Part shown: positions 48,061-58,398 of the stretch, piece after piece
How the letters are laid out: each line of letters starts with the position of its first letter
Numbering within the stretch: the stretch's first letter is position 1
Assembly (NCBI GenBank): GCA_029216955.1
Contig: JANAVB010010791.1
Coordinates: 4,112,833 to 4,176,832 of the forward strand
Length of the DNA stretch: 64,000 bases
Direction: 5' to 3'
Source: Iris pallida
Lineage: Eukaryota > Streptophyta > Magnoliopsida > Asparagales > Iridaceae
Position numbers and translations under genes: made by a program
The notes under the pieces: model-generated
Seen by the model: only the letters and a program-made list of their open reading frames with translations
Databases searched by the model: none
What the model was told of the DNA's origin: nothing

Positions 48061-48812
48061 CTTTTGACTCCTTATGACATGGTATTTGTCCCATAAAAGG
48101 CAGTTAAAGGCCAAGCATTGGCCGACTTCTTGGCAGCACATACTGTGCTAGAGACATTGAAGCACTATGACGACATTCCCGATAAATTCCTAGAGTCCAA
48201 TGCCATCTCAGATAAGTCGGTTTGGCACATGTTCTTTGACGACGCTTCAAGAACAGGACCTAAAGACGAGATTATCACAGGGGTCGGAGTCGTTCTCATC
48301 ACCCCCGATGGCCTGGTCATCCATCGTACATATTTCTCGTGGTCGTGCCCCAATAACGTTGTTGAGTATAATGCTCTCATCATTGGACTCTAGCTCGCTA
48401 AATAGTTGGGGGTTGACTGCATCGAGGCCTATGGCGACTCGAAACTGATCATTAACCAGGTTCAAGAACAATACGAGGTCCGTTATGAAGATCTGGTTCC
48501 TTACCACCAGGCAACAATCGATATCATTTCCACCTTCATAGGGTTCTTTATAGAACGTGTACCTCGACTACAAAACTTGGAGGCCGACGTACTCGCTGGC
48601 CTCGTAGCTTCTCTGGCAGCTCCTATTGGAACCCAATATACCATCACGGTAATGGGGCGAGAACAAGTTTGTCCAAAGAACAATCTACATACATGTCTGA
48701 GTTACTCAGTACAAACATACACTAATGTTGACGTTTGAGACTGACGATTTCCGTTTATAGACTATGCAGTATATGAAATCCTACCTGATTTCCGTTTGGG
48801 ACATGTCTGATT
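48061..48812 (+). pseudogene. Gypsy-2 second (archaeal-type) RNase H
   Basis: QALADFLAAHTV leads into WHMFFDDASRTGPKDEIITGVGVVLITPDG, then NNVVEYNALIIGL, a stop, and GVDCIEAYGDSKLIINQVQEQYEVR, VPRLQNLEADVLAGL. This is an extra RNase H domain of the type carried by Tat/Ogre elements, placed before integrase. The tail RFPFIDYAVYEILPD (about 48745-48790) normally leads to integrase. It ends at the N gap, so integrase is not visible. Confidence 0.85.
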
Positions 48813-48825
48813 NNNNNNNNNNNNN
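48813..48825. other. Assembly gap (13 N)
   Basis: Thirteen Ns separate Gypsy-2 coding sequence from unrelated LTR-like DNA. Gypsy-2 integrase and 3' LTR are absent on the far side, so either the missing sequence is longer than the gap suggests or the two sides are not true neighbours. Confidence 0.99.
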
Positions 48826-49701
48826 CCTCCTAACGGATCTGGATATCCCGTCTTCAGCCGAACACACAATCCAGGCCCATTAATAAATAGCTCGGTCCAC
48901 TAATGAGCTATTATTGCACTACCTCCCTAATACCAAATTATGTTTGTGGGCTCCTTTTATTATATGCTCGTTTGGCTCCCCATGTTAAGATATCGAATGT
49001 ACGTCGATCAAATTAAGTTATGACAACTATATTGATTCGATATCTTTTATCCTTAAGTAGTACCGCTCAACTTTATTTGTCATGTCGGATATAATCTACC
49101 TGCAGAGTTTACATGACAATCCTTATAAGATCCTTAAGGGGATCATCAACCCGATGTATTAGGACATGGATTCTATTATAATCAACAACCCATCATACAT
49201 ACAATGTTATTACCCAATTCATAGAGGTTGTTGACCCATAATGAATCTCACTCTTTCATGAGTCAAAGAAATGCACACTGCATATACATGTCTGTTATTA
49301 TATCCAGATTAAGAGCACAAGCATCCATAATAACAGATGTATTTGTTCACTTATGTAGTCAGTACAAAGAGAACAACCTCAAGTGGTCCTGTTCAATACA
49401 CACAAAGTGTACTAGTGTAAACCTATAGTCAAGATAGACTAATACCAGATTACACTATAACCTTTTCAATAGATTGTCCAAGTCCATCTAGGTTTTGAAC
49501 TATTATATGCTCTATAGGAAACTGATAATAAGATCTTCTGTGTGACACCACACACCATTATCTACAATATAGAATATCAGACATTTGCATTAATACTTGC
49601 AACAAATACAATATGCAAACATTTGCCCATATGATTCTCATTCAAAATTTAAGGAAATACGGTTACTACAAAAGTGATGCTTTTAGTATATAACCCTAAC
49701 A
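48826..49701 (-). repeat. Copia-like LTR, left edge lost in the gap
   Basis: On the minus strand the right edge begins TGTTAGGGTTATATACTAAA at 49701, typical of plant copia LTR starts. About 875 bases of noncoding sequence run to the N gap. No partner LTR, primer-binding site or coding region is present, so it may be a solo LTR or an element cut by the gap. Confidence 0.5.
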
Positions 49702-51198
49702 CTATGTGCATGTTGAAAATGTATCTTATTCAGTACAGGATCTTAATATCGGCTTGAAGGTCAGTAAAAATTGTGAAAGTATTATATGTCTTCATGATTA
49801 GCTCCTCTTTTCTACAGACAGCAACATTACTTAGTTATCACTTTCTTTGGCTTTAAATCTTGAACTTGGCATTACCTATTGGATTTAAATTGTTAAGATT
49901 TGGAGTGGCTTTGATGACGATGATAATGGAAATGAGAAATAGATTTGAACTTGCTTAATTTTCTTCACTCTTTCATATGGAAGAGTATCACTTGCCTTTG
50001 AGTATCACGTTGCTTTTTATGGGCTATGATGAGTTTGTTATCACTTTGGCCTAAATTTTGTTTTAATGTCACTTTGGTTTTGAGTATCAATGGGGAAATT
50101 TGTGACTATGCTGCCCTATGTATGCTACCTTTAACTTCTGTTTAAGTATCACTATGGCTTTGAGTATCAGTGAGTTTATCACTTGGAATTGATTTTTTTC
50201 CAAAGCTATGGGTGAATGGAATGTTGCAACATTTCTACGATGACATATGAACCATGTGCACAAATTTTTGAGCCCATTTTTTCATATGTTAATATTTTAT
50301 TACATTAATAAGCCTTATCACATGGAAATTAATACTTGTTCTTGTTTTTGAGTACACGTGCTTCATATATTTTTGTTCCTGCCTTTATATGGTTTGCTTC
50401 AATTTGCTACTTTTGTTTTGGTGATGTGATGAAAAATATGTGCAATATGGAGATACTACTGTTGTTGCATGGTTGTATCTTGATGTCCCAAAACACAAGT
50501 GATATGAAAGAGGAAGGTTTCAGTGAAGGCCGGGATATTCTGATGGAATATCACTTTATTCATTCAGTCTTTTTTATTTGATGGAATCTCTCTTTATGCA
50601 TTCGGATGGAATTTCTGAGTGAATATACATCCTGTAATGGCGAGGCATATTTCTGAATTTGAGCCTCTTATCAGTCTTCTTTCTTTTGGCTTTGTGCTTT
50701 GGTGTATTGGGTAAGTGTCTTGCATTTGTAGGCACTAATCTTAATACGATAACGGTTTTCTGATGTGTATGGGTTCATTTTGTGGGATCACTGGAAATGT
50801 GTATTTGCAGCCAATTATTGTTGCTAATTTATCTTTTACCCTTCAATTTATTTGTTTAATTTGATGTTTCAGGGATCTTTTTTATCGAATTGATGAGAAA
50901 ATACCCTAGCTATCAGTGTGAGGCCTGCGGAGAAGTCCGCAAACAATCTCCAATATCAATCAGTAAGAGACGGTAGCTCTAAATTCGCCCGTGGGATCGT
51001 CGTCAAGAAGTGTAGACATCTGACTTTTTTTGTATTTAAAATTTGAGTAGTTTGTGAGTTCTTAAATAAAAGAGTTCCACAATGTAGTACAAGCGGGTTG
51101 CCACATGAGACATGGTGTTTGATGCCTCCTGTTGATGTTTGCAGTTGTGTTTCGAGTCGACCTGTGTTTGAACTTTATATATGTACATTTGGAGTAGG

Positions 51199-51242
<44 letters not shown>

Positions 51243-51540
51243 AACAAGAACAGAACGTTCGAAGGCATTATGTATATATAACATAGTCATAACACTTTAG
51301 GACAGAAATGTTATATATAATGATACTATTAATGTCGTTTTCAAATTTAGTATTATATATAATTGACTTAATTATCTCATTTTAATAAAAAAAATGTCAC
51401 CTAAGTGCAAGTAATATAACGGTTTTTCTAAACTTTTATAACACCCGTGTTCATGACGGTTGCTTGCTTTAAAAAAATCGCCATAAATTGTCATATATGA
51501 CGGTTTTTACCGGTCATAACAAGGTATTTTTCTTGTAGTG
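49702..51540. mobile_element. Unclassified interval ending in a CACTA-type right terminus (CACTA-1)
   Basis: The interval ends ACAAGGTATTTTTCTTGTAGTG at 51540; its reverse complement starts CACTACAAGAAAAATACC, a typical CACTA terminal repeat. Subterminal ATGACGGTTTTT-type motifs occur at 51420-51510. The left end is not identified. Within it I see a possible splice acceptor with short exon near 50870, a 246-bp open frame (50336-50581) of unknown meaning, and a GT microsatellite (51209-51239). No transposase is recognised. Confidence 0.5.
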
Positions 51541-51904
51541 TATCCATACTAACTCATTTATGTATCTATGTTGTACCCTATATGTAATATCAATTTAATA
51601 TTAATTTAACTTATGCAAAAATTAGAATGTAATCCATACACGAATATACATACTCTTTGACAAGAAAATTAATGTGAAAGAATGTAATCCATATACTATT
51701 TCACACATTTATGTACATCAAGATTGTAGTATCTAAAAAAAACATCATAGAAAACGAAAATTCATATAAACCATACTCTACTTCACATATTACACGAGGT
51801 GTTTGTGTCAGTGTCTGTGTCTATTTTAGTGTCAGTGTCTGTGTGTATATGTAAGTGTCCGTGTATTTGTGTCAGCATGAGGGAGGTTGGGGTTACCTGA
51901 CTGA

Positions 51905-52070
51905 GTGGGTCGAGGGGGTCGAGGGGGGCCTAGGGGGTCGTCGGGACCGAGGGGCACCGGGGCAGGGGCCGAGGGAGGTCGTCGGAGTCAAGAGGGGTGC
52001 CAGGGCAAGGGCTCGCCGGGGGAAATGAGTCGCCAGAGTCGAGAGGGGCAATGGGGATATGAGGAGGTTG
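51905..52070. other. G-run-rich patch (possible G-quadruplex)
   Basis: The plus strand has at least eight runs of three to six G within about 110 bases, separated by short TCGA/CCTA-type spacers, in an otherwise AT-rich neighbourhood. It could fold into G-quadruplexes. Complementary-strand reading gives Pro/Asp/Ser-rich low-complexity frames, not a credible gene. Confidence 0.5.
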
Positions 52071-52139
52071 GAGGAAAAGTGGGCAAAAAATAAAAATTTG
52101 TAAGAGAAACGAAAATTCGAACAAACCAGCGGAACCTTA

Positions 52140-52538
52140 TATGAAGTAATTCAGCGATATAAACAATAGATGTCGCTAAACATCGCTATTTAATATACTA
52201 TGACATATAAGTTTCAGAGTCACTAAATGTCGCTATTTTATAATATACTACGATATGTAAGTTTCGGAGTCACTAAACGTGGTTATTTTATAATATACTA
52301 CGACATATAAGTTTTGGAGTCACTAAATGTCGTTGTCTTTAAAAATATAGCGATGTTCGCCAACGACTTCGCGACGTCAAATTTCATAATAATAAAGGTA
52401 GTTGCTAAATGTCGCTTAAAGTTGCTGATAGTAACGTACTGCGACGTCTTTTGGAGACATCGCTAGTTATCAAAATATTAGCGACGTCTTATTCCGGAGT
52501 CTTTAAATTCGTCGCAGATTTCACTTATTTTGGTAGTG
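52140..52538. mobile_element. CACTA-type right end (CACTA-2) with GTCGCTA repeats
   Basis: Repeated GTCGCTA / TAGCGAC motifs run from 52140 to 52520, partly in a roughly 65-base tandem arrangement (ATATACTACGACATATAAG then TTT..GAGTCACTAAA). They end at TTATTTTGGTAGTG; the reverse complement starts CACTACCAAAATAA. The left terminus is not found. Confidence 0.55.
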
Positions 52539-52563
52539 TTACTTAGTTATTAGGTTATATATA

Positions 52564-52594
<31 letters not shown>

Positions 52595-53051
52595 ATATAT
52601 ATTATATAATATATATATAATATAACCAAATCTAAATCTATATCCATCATATATATACATGGGTGAATTTAGATGCACTACATGCTTATTTGGGTTTGGG
52701 TTTGGTTCGGGTGAAATTTGGGTAAGTTTGGTGCAACCGAATCACCTAAAAAGTCCAAAAATATCTAATAATATTTATTTAAGCCATTATATGGTTTAAG
52801 CCACAACTTCACTTGTTTCTATACATGGAACATAGATATAGCTATGCCATCCCTACCATGGCTAATATGCTAGTCAAGGCTATGACTGCACTAGCCATGC
52901 CATATTTCATAGGAGGTATGCATAAAAAATCTTAATCATGGCCAAGGCTATATATATAAGCAATAAATATTATTTTAAATATATGAAAAAATCCAAAAAT
53001 TATTGAAGACAAATAAATAAAAAGTATTTTAAAAATTATGGGGGTGTACAA
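52539..53051 (-). repeat. TA tract and LTR-start-like repeat, copy 2
   Basis: 52555-52625 is a TA-rich microsatellite. On the minus strand from 53051, TGTACACCCCCATAATTTTT starts a stretch that aligns by eye with 17411-17660 on the plus strand, including TGGCATGGCTAGTG-like and ATGGCATAGC blocks. An LTR fragment is likely. Confidence 0.45.
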
Positions 53052-53997
53052 TGTTGTACGACTTTCAGATATAGTTGAGAGAGATGAGTCGTGATGCTGC
53101 ACCTCTGGCGACTCTTGCTCATGTCACTGCTCCCGACTCCTGCTACTATTCCTGCTCCTACGGTTCATGCTTCTACTCCATCTCCTGCTCCTGCTCTAGC
53201 TGTTATCATTCTTGAGGATATACAGCAGATCTTGGCTTCAATTGTGATGCAGTTATTTCAGAGCCGACAACCGCCGCCACCACCCCACTACGAGTTGATG
53301 CATTGAGAGTTTTTTTTAGATATTTGTACTACTGTTTTTTGGGATATTACTATTATGACTTTGTACTATTACGAATGTTGGTTTGTTGAACTCTTATACT
53401 ATTATGGATTTGTGTTGGATTTCTTGCTCATTATATATATTTGGATATGTTTTTGATTATACGAATTTGTGTTGGATACGATGATGTGCGTGTTTATATA
53501 TATATAATATATATTATATATATGTGTGTGTTGTGGTGTGTGTGTGTGTGTGTGTGTGTTATATACAGGTTTGTGTGTAGCAAGAAATATTTGATTATAG
53601 AAAAAAATATCAAGGGTAGCAACGGACTAGCGACAGAACAACAACGGAACAACGACGAAAACCTGAGAGATTTCACCTTGCTACAGATTAGCGATGACTT
53701 AGCGACGATCTAGCGACAAAAATCTGGAATATTTTTGTCGCTAAGTTTCTGTCTGATACACAAATTGTATCAGAAACTGTCGCACTTTCAACGCTAAGTT
53801 AGTTATCGACTTAGCGACAAAATTATCCATCGCTAGTCAGTAGCTGAATTTGCGTTGCTCGACGATGAAAATAAACGACGACATTAGCTGTAGCGACAAA
53901 ATTTATGGTCGTTGTTCCGTCGCTATCACTGTTTAGCGACTAAAAATGGTTATAGCGACGGAAATTTCTATCATTGTTTTGTTGTATTTTTGTAGTG
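53052..53997 (+). mobile_element. CACTA-type right end (CACTA-3) with a Pro-rich ORF remnant
   Basis: A short frame (53091-53306) reads ALAVIILEDIQQILASIVMQ then LFQSRQPPPPPHYEL, resembling in style the decayed ORF end at 5300. AT/GT microsatellite follows (53497-53560). TAGCGAC / GTCGCTA motifs are dense from 53630 to 53990. The end is GTTGTATTTTTGTAGTG (53997), whose reverse complement starts CACTACAAAAATACAAC, a CACTA terminal repeat. No transposase domain and no left terminus were found. Confidence 0.6.
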
Positions 53998-54285
53998 CTT
54001 TTCTGTTTAATCAATACAAAAAATTTGCTTACTAGTTAAATCTCCTGTAAATCCTAATTGGCTTAGTTGAACCTAATTCTCCGTTCTACGCCACATATTC
54101 TCCACAACTTTCTTTACCAAAATAGGTGAGGGACCAAGCATCCCTAGAAGCATATATGCCAGCTTAACAAGCACAAAATTAAAAAAGTCTTAATTGTTTT
54201 GATACTTAACCTGAGACACACTTAAAGTTATATAAAAAGATTGATTAGTGTCAGAAGTAGGGATAAAGTTGGAAACCATGCGTGT

Positions 54286-54333
54286 GGTCAGGGATGTGGA
54301 GTCTATATATATATATACTCCACATCCTTGACC
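54286..54333. promoter_or_regulatory. Inverted repeat with TA loop upstream of the DUF247 gene
   Basis: The arms GGTCAGGGATGTGGAGT (54286-54302) and ACTCCACATCCTTGACC (54317-54333) pair over 17 bp with one mismatch, around a 14-base CTATATATATATAT loop. The loop contains the only TATA-like sequence close to the likely start codon at 54360, and the right arm ends 26 bases before it. Confidence 0.7.
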
Positions 54334-54359
54334 ATTTCACTCTGAGCCTAGTTTACAAG

Positions 54360-55736
54360 ATGACCGATGCCATGAGCGCCAAGGAAGAAGCCGGGACTGA
54401 TCGTCCAACCACAGCAGTACCTACTGTTCGCAGTACGGTTCATATAACCGAAGCAAGTAAAGCACCAACACGAGTGTGGTACCATCGAGGGAGTCTTCCT
54501 ACATCGTCGACGTCGAAGTCGTAACCAAACCGAAGATACAGAGAGTTCCCGAACACCTCCTAGTGAACAAGATGAGAAGGCAACACTTCGAACCTGAAGC
54601 AGGGAACATCGAACCTGACATCGGATCCCGTTCCACTCCGCCAAGGAACACCTCAAAACGACCGACGAGCTCAAGAAGGAAGCAGCTAAATATGTCGTCG
54701 AGCACTCCACCTACACGCTTGACATGTTCAAAGGAAAGGTACGCGATCTCGCTACCGAAGCAAGAGAATACTACGTAGACATGCCCCGCATGAGCGACGA
54801 GGAGTTTGCGGACATGTTGTTCTACGACGGCTGTTTCCTGGTTCAGTTTGTCGACCTGTTCCTCGAGAACAGACTGCATAAGATGAAATGGTACAGCCGC
54901 TTGCACCGATCCATCGTGAGGGACATGTTCTTGCTCGAGAATCAGCTCCCGCTCTTCGTGCTCGAGGCGTTGATAAATTTTAAGCCTGACGTCGACCTTG
55001 AAGAATTCATCGATAGGATCATCGGATACCCCCCAACCCGAATGTACTCGTGGAGGAAATACCTTAGAGGCAACGTAAAGGAGGCGGATGACAAATCATT
55101 CCACCTCCTCGACTTACTCCGTTCGAGGCTTCTAGGCCCGAGGAGAAGGAGGGGAAGGCGATAGCGAAACGCGAAAAGGTGAGCATGGTTCCGTCCGCGG
55201 CAAACCTCAAAGAAGTAGGCATCATCTTTGGAATCAGCAAGACAAGGCAGCTGAGGGACATCCAGTTCCAGAGCAGGCTCGTCCGCAGCTTGATTTCGGT
55301 CCCTCATCTCGTCATCGACCAATACACGAGCTCGAGATTCCTGAACTTGATCGCTTTGGAGATGTGCGCGCACAGCCTGCCGGACAACGGGATCACTTCC
55401 TACGTCTGGTTGATGTACCGGTTCATCGACCACTCCGACGATGTCAAAGAACTGAGGTCGAGAGGGGTGCTGCTCAACGCGTTCGGGAGCGACCAAGAGG
55501 TCGCGAACCTCTTCAACGAGCTCGGGAGGGACATCTCGCCCCACGACCTGGACTACTACAACCTCGCACTGGGGATCACCCAGCACTGCAATAACAAATG
55601 CAGGGTGTTCATGGGCAATATGTTGCATACTCATTTCAGCACCCCTTGGACTGCCGTCGCCTTCTTAGCGGGTGTTCTCCTTACCATTCTTTCCGTGATA
55701 CAGACCATCTTCACTGTTTGGCCTCGGAACTAATTC
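54360..55736 (+). pseudogene. DUF247 (UPF0481) protein gene, frame-broken
   Basis: The only host gene recognised. The reading line starts at ATG 54360 and is spread over three frames: frame 1 to about 54480, then ...KIQRVPEHL (54476-54625), then PFHSAKEHLKTTDELKKEA from 54628, continuing with EFADMLFYDGCFLVQFVDLF, DMFLLENQLPLFVLEAL and SFHLLDLLRS (to about 55120), then EASRPEEKEG from about 55126 and VSMVPSAANLKEVGIIF, SSRFLNLIALEMC, TSYVWLMYRFIDHSDDVKEL. The C-terminus has a membrane helix (TAVAFLAGVLLTILSVIQTI) before WPRN and a stop. Total length near 455 residues fits the family. Role: plant membrane-anchored family of mostly unknown function; some grass members are self-incompatibility determinants. 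The three shifts could be true decay or indel errors, since codons elsewhere are clean. The gene is GC-richer than its surroundings. Confidence 0.92.
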
Positions 55737-56063
55737 AAAATCCTCTATGGTTGTTCTTGGTTTGCTGCTTGACGCTTGAATGAGTGACTTCTCTAATAAT
55801 TGGCCTCAATTTCCAAAAATAAGAAAAAATAAAACTGGCTTCAGTTCGTGTGTTTTTATATTTTACAAGTTGTAACTAATTTGTTCCTAAATAATTATGA
55901 GTTTTATTTAAACGGTATCAGTGTCAAATTTAGGATCAACCATCACAATCTGATTCTTTAGTTTCCTCTAACCTGATTCAAGAAAATTAAACATGCGGAT
56001 GGAGTAAGCATCAAATTCTTCATATTCCTCAACAATGAGCTTATCTTAGAGCCCGAAAATGTT
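55737..56063. other. Intergenic sequence 3' of the DUF247 gene
   Basis: AT-rich sequence with no coding potential seen. An AATAAAAC-type run near 55826-55833 could act as a polyadenylation signal for the gene. It ends at the Copia-1 target duplication GACTT (56064-56068). Confidence 0.6.
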
Positions 56064-56068
56064 GACTT

Positions 56069-56332
56069 TGATGGAAATCAGCTTCAGAAATGAGAAAGAA
56101 CAGCACAACAATGAGAAAGAACAGCACACGTTTTTGTGGGAAATGAAAATGGACTTGGTATTTTTATTGAATCAAAGTGGTAGCTTTATAGCTAAACATC
56201 TAACTGAACAGATAATAAGAAATCAGAGTTTGTTCAAACAACTTATAAACCTATCAACAATCTAAACCAACCAACTAACAGTTAAAACAAAATAACATAG
56301 CAAGATTATCTCCAACAAGATTATCTCCAACA
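56069..56332 (-). repeat. Copia-1 3' LTR (264 bp)
   Basis: Same length and boundaries (TG...CA) as 4074-4337, with seven substitutions by eye. It is preceded on the plus strand by GACTT (56064-56068). The minus strand just inside it reads AAGGGAGTGAT, the polypurine tract (56333-56343). This defines it as the 3' LTR. Confidence 0.93.
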
Positions 56333-56355
56333 ATCACTCCCTTAATCTCGTTGCA

Positions 56356-57566
56356 TCAATGCTTCACTTTCTGCACCCGGATCTTCTCGTGCATCTCAAG
56401 AAACTTTAGTCTTCCAAGTGATTTCGTCAAGATATCGGCGAGCTGATCATTAGTGTTTACATATGCTAATTCAATCTCCCCTCTCTCCACACATCCACGA
56501 ATGAAATGATACCTCGTGTCAATTGTTTACTCCAGTCATGATAGACGGGATTTTTGCAGAGAGCGATCGCCGACTTATTATCTACCTTAAGTACTTTGCA
56601 CTTCGTCTTCTTCTTCAGATCGTTTAGCAACTGACTGAGCCATATCCCTTGACCAGCAGCAGTTGACGCAGCGATGTACTCTACCTCGCAGGATGATAAT
56701 GCCACGATCTTCTGTTTCTGTGACACCCAGCTAATGATATCTCCAAGGAAGTAAGCAACTCCGGATGTGCTCTTGCGATCATCTATGTCACCAGCTAAGT
56801 CGCTGTCACTATAGCCGACCAAACTTGGTTCTTCCTGATATTTTCTCACATAAAAACACCCAAAATCAAGTGTACCCCGAACGTACCTGAGAATTTGCTT
56901 TACTGCCGCCATGTGCTGCGTAGTTGGTTCTTCCATGAATATGCTTGCTATCCCGACCGCATAAGCTATGTCTGGACATGTATTCACGAGGTATCTCAGA
57001 CAACCAATGATGCTTCTGTAATATGTTGTGTCGACAGGAGGATTTTGGCTCACCTTGCTCAGTTTCAGTCTCGGCTCCATTGGAGTTTGACTTGGATTGC
57101 AGTCCGACATTCCACTCTTCTCAAGTATCTTGGCAGCATACGTAGATTGACACAATACAATTCCTTGGGGTGTTTGAGATACCTCAATCCCCAAGTAGTA
57201 AGACAGCAGCCCGAGATCACACATGTTAAACACTTGTTTCATCTGTGCTTTGAACCTTGCAATCTCCGTGTTGCTTGACCCTGTGATAATCAGATCATCA
57301 ACGTACACACCGACCAACAAGCTTGAGTCCTCCTCGTGTCTTTTGTATACGGCATGCTCCAAAGGGCACCTCTCGAAGCCAAGTGATGTCAGGCTTTTAT
57401 CGAGTTTGGAATTCCATGCACGCGGAGCTTGACGAAGGCCATAAAGTGCTTTATTTAGCTTTAGCACTTTGTGTTCATTGCCCTGTTCAACATAGCCAGG
57501 AGGTTGAGACACGTATACCTCTTCACAGAGTTCGCCATTGAGGAACGCCGATTTGACGTCCATATA
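56356..57566 (-). pseudogene. Copia-1 RT C-terminal part and RNase H
   Basis: It starts MDVKSAFLNGELCEEVYVSQPPGY at the transposon junction, then LYGLRQAPRAWNSKLDKSL and the intact catalytic box GVYVDDLIITGS. RNase H follows: GYSDSDLAGDIDDRKSTSGVAYF, SQKQKIVALSSCEVEYIAAS, NKSAIALCKNPVYHD. A frameshift near 56525 displaces the last part (ERGEIELAYVNTNDQLADIL ... stop at 56356). Apart from the transposon insertion this half is well preserved. Confidence 0.92.
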
Positions 57567-58398
57567 ACTACACCAAATACGGTCTTTTACGGCCCGCAAT
57601 TTGTGCCGTAAAACTAAATTTATGGCTCACAAGGTCATGCCGTAAAAGCTCCAGCCGTAAAAAGGTACGAGTATTTACGGCGTACAAAAATAGGCCGTAA
57701 CGTAGGTAAATGCACGCCGTAAATGAAGTTGATGTGAAACTTTGGATTTATTTATGGCCCATAATGCAGGCTGTAAATATAATATTTTACTACTCGAAGT
57801 GATAGCCGTTAAAGTATTCAATTTCTTCAATTTATGGCACACATAGCAAGTCGTGAATACTTAAAACGTAAACATACAATCTCACTTTAATGGCCCTACA
57901 ATGCAAGTCGTAAATACTATGTGTTTATGACTCAAAATGAGGGCTATTAAAGGGTAAATGAATTAAATTTTGTGGCTCGCAACGTGTGCCGTGATAAGGC
58001 TTTTTTTTAATGAATTAATATCCACATTTGAATAGCTAAATCAACCAAAATCAAATATAACAATAATAGTTCTCACAGTATTTCCAATAGAAATCAAACT
58101 AATTGCACATCCATTGAGACTTTTTACTTCCAATAAGTTGGACTAAATCCATAAACATTAATAAGATGAAACAAGATGCTAGAATATTAACACAGCAAAA
58201 TTGTTTAAACTAGATTTCCAATACCAAGTCATTTTCTTACTACAAGACTCGATACAAAAGTCTTTAAGCTCAAATAAATAATTAGTTTCTTACTACAAAA
58301 GCAAAAGTCACTGTCTTGCTACAAAAGTAAAATCACTCTCACTATAGCTGGACACTTCAAGACCTTCAAAGATTTAAATTCTTTAAGCTCATAATAAC

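Noticed and set aside
51905..52124. Gly/Arg-rich or Pro-rich coding region
   Set aside because: It exists only because of the G-run patch. There is no conserved block and no exon border.
55364..55634. Arg-rich plus frame and a long minus frame (54942-55634) over DUF247
   Set aside because: These are shadow frames of the GC-rich DUF247 coding sequence.
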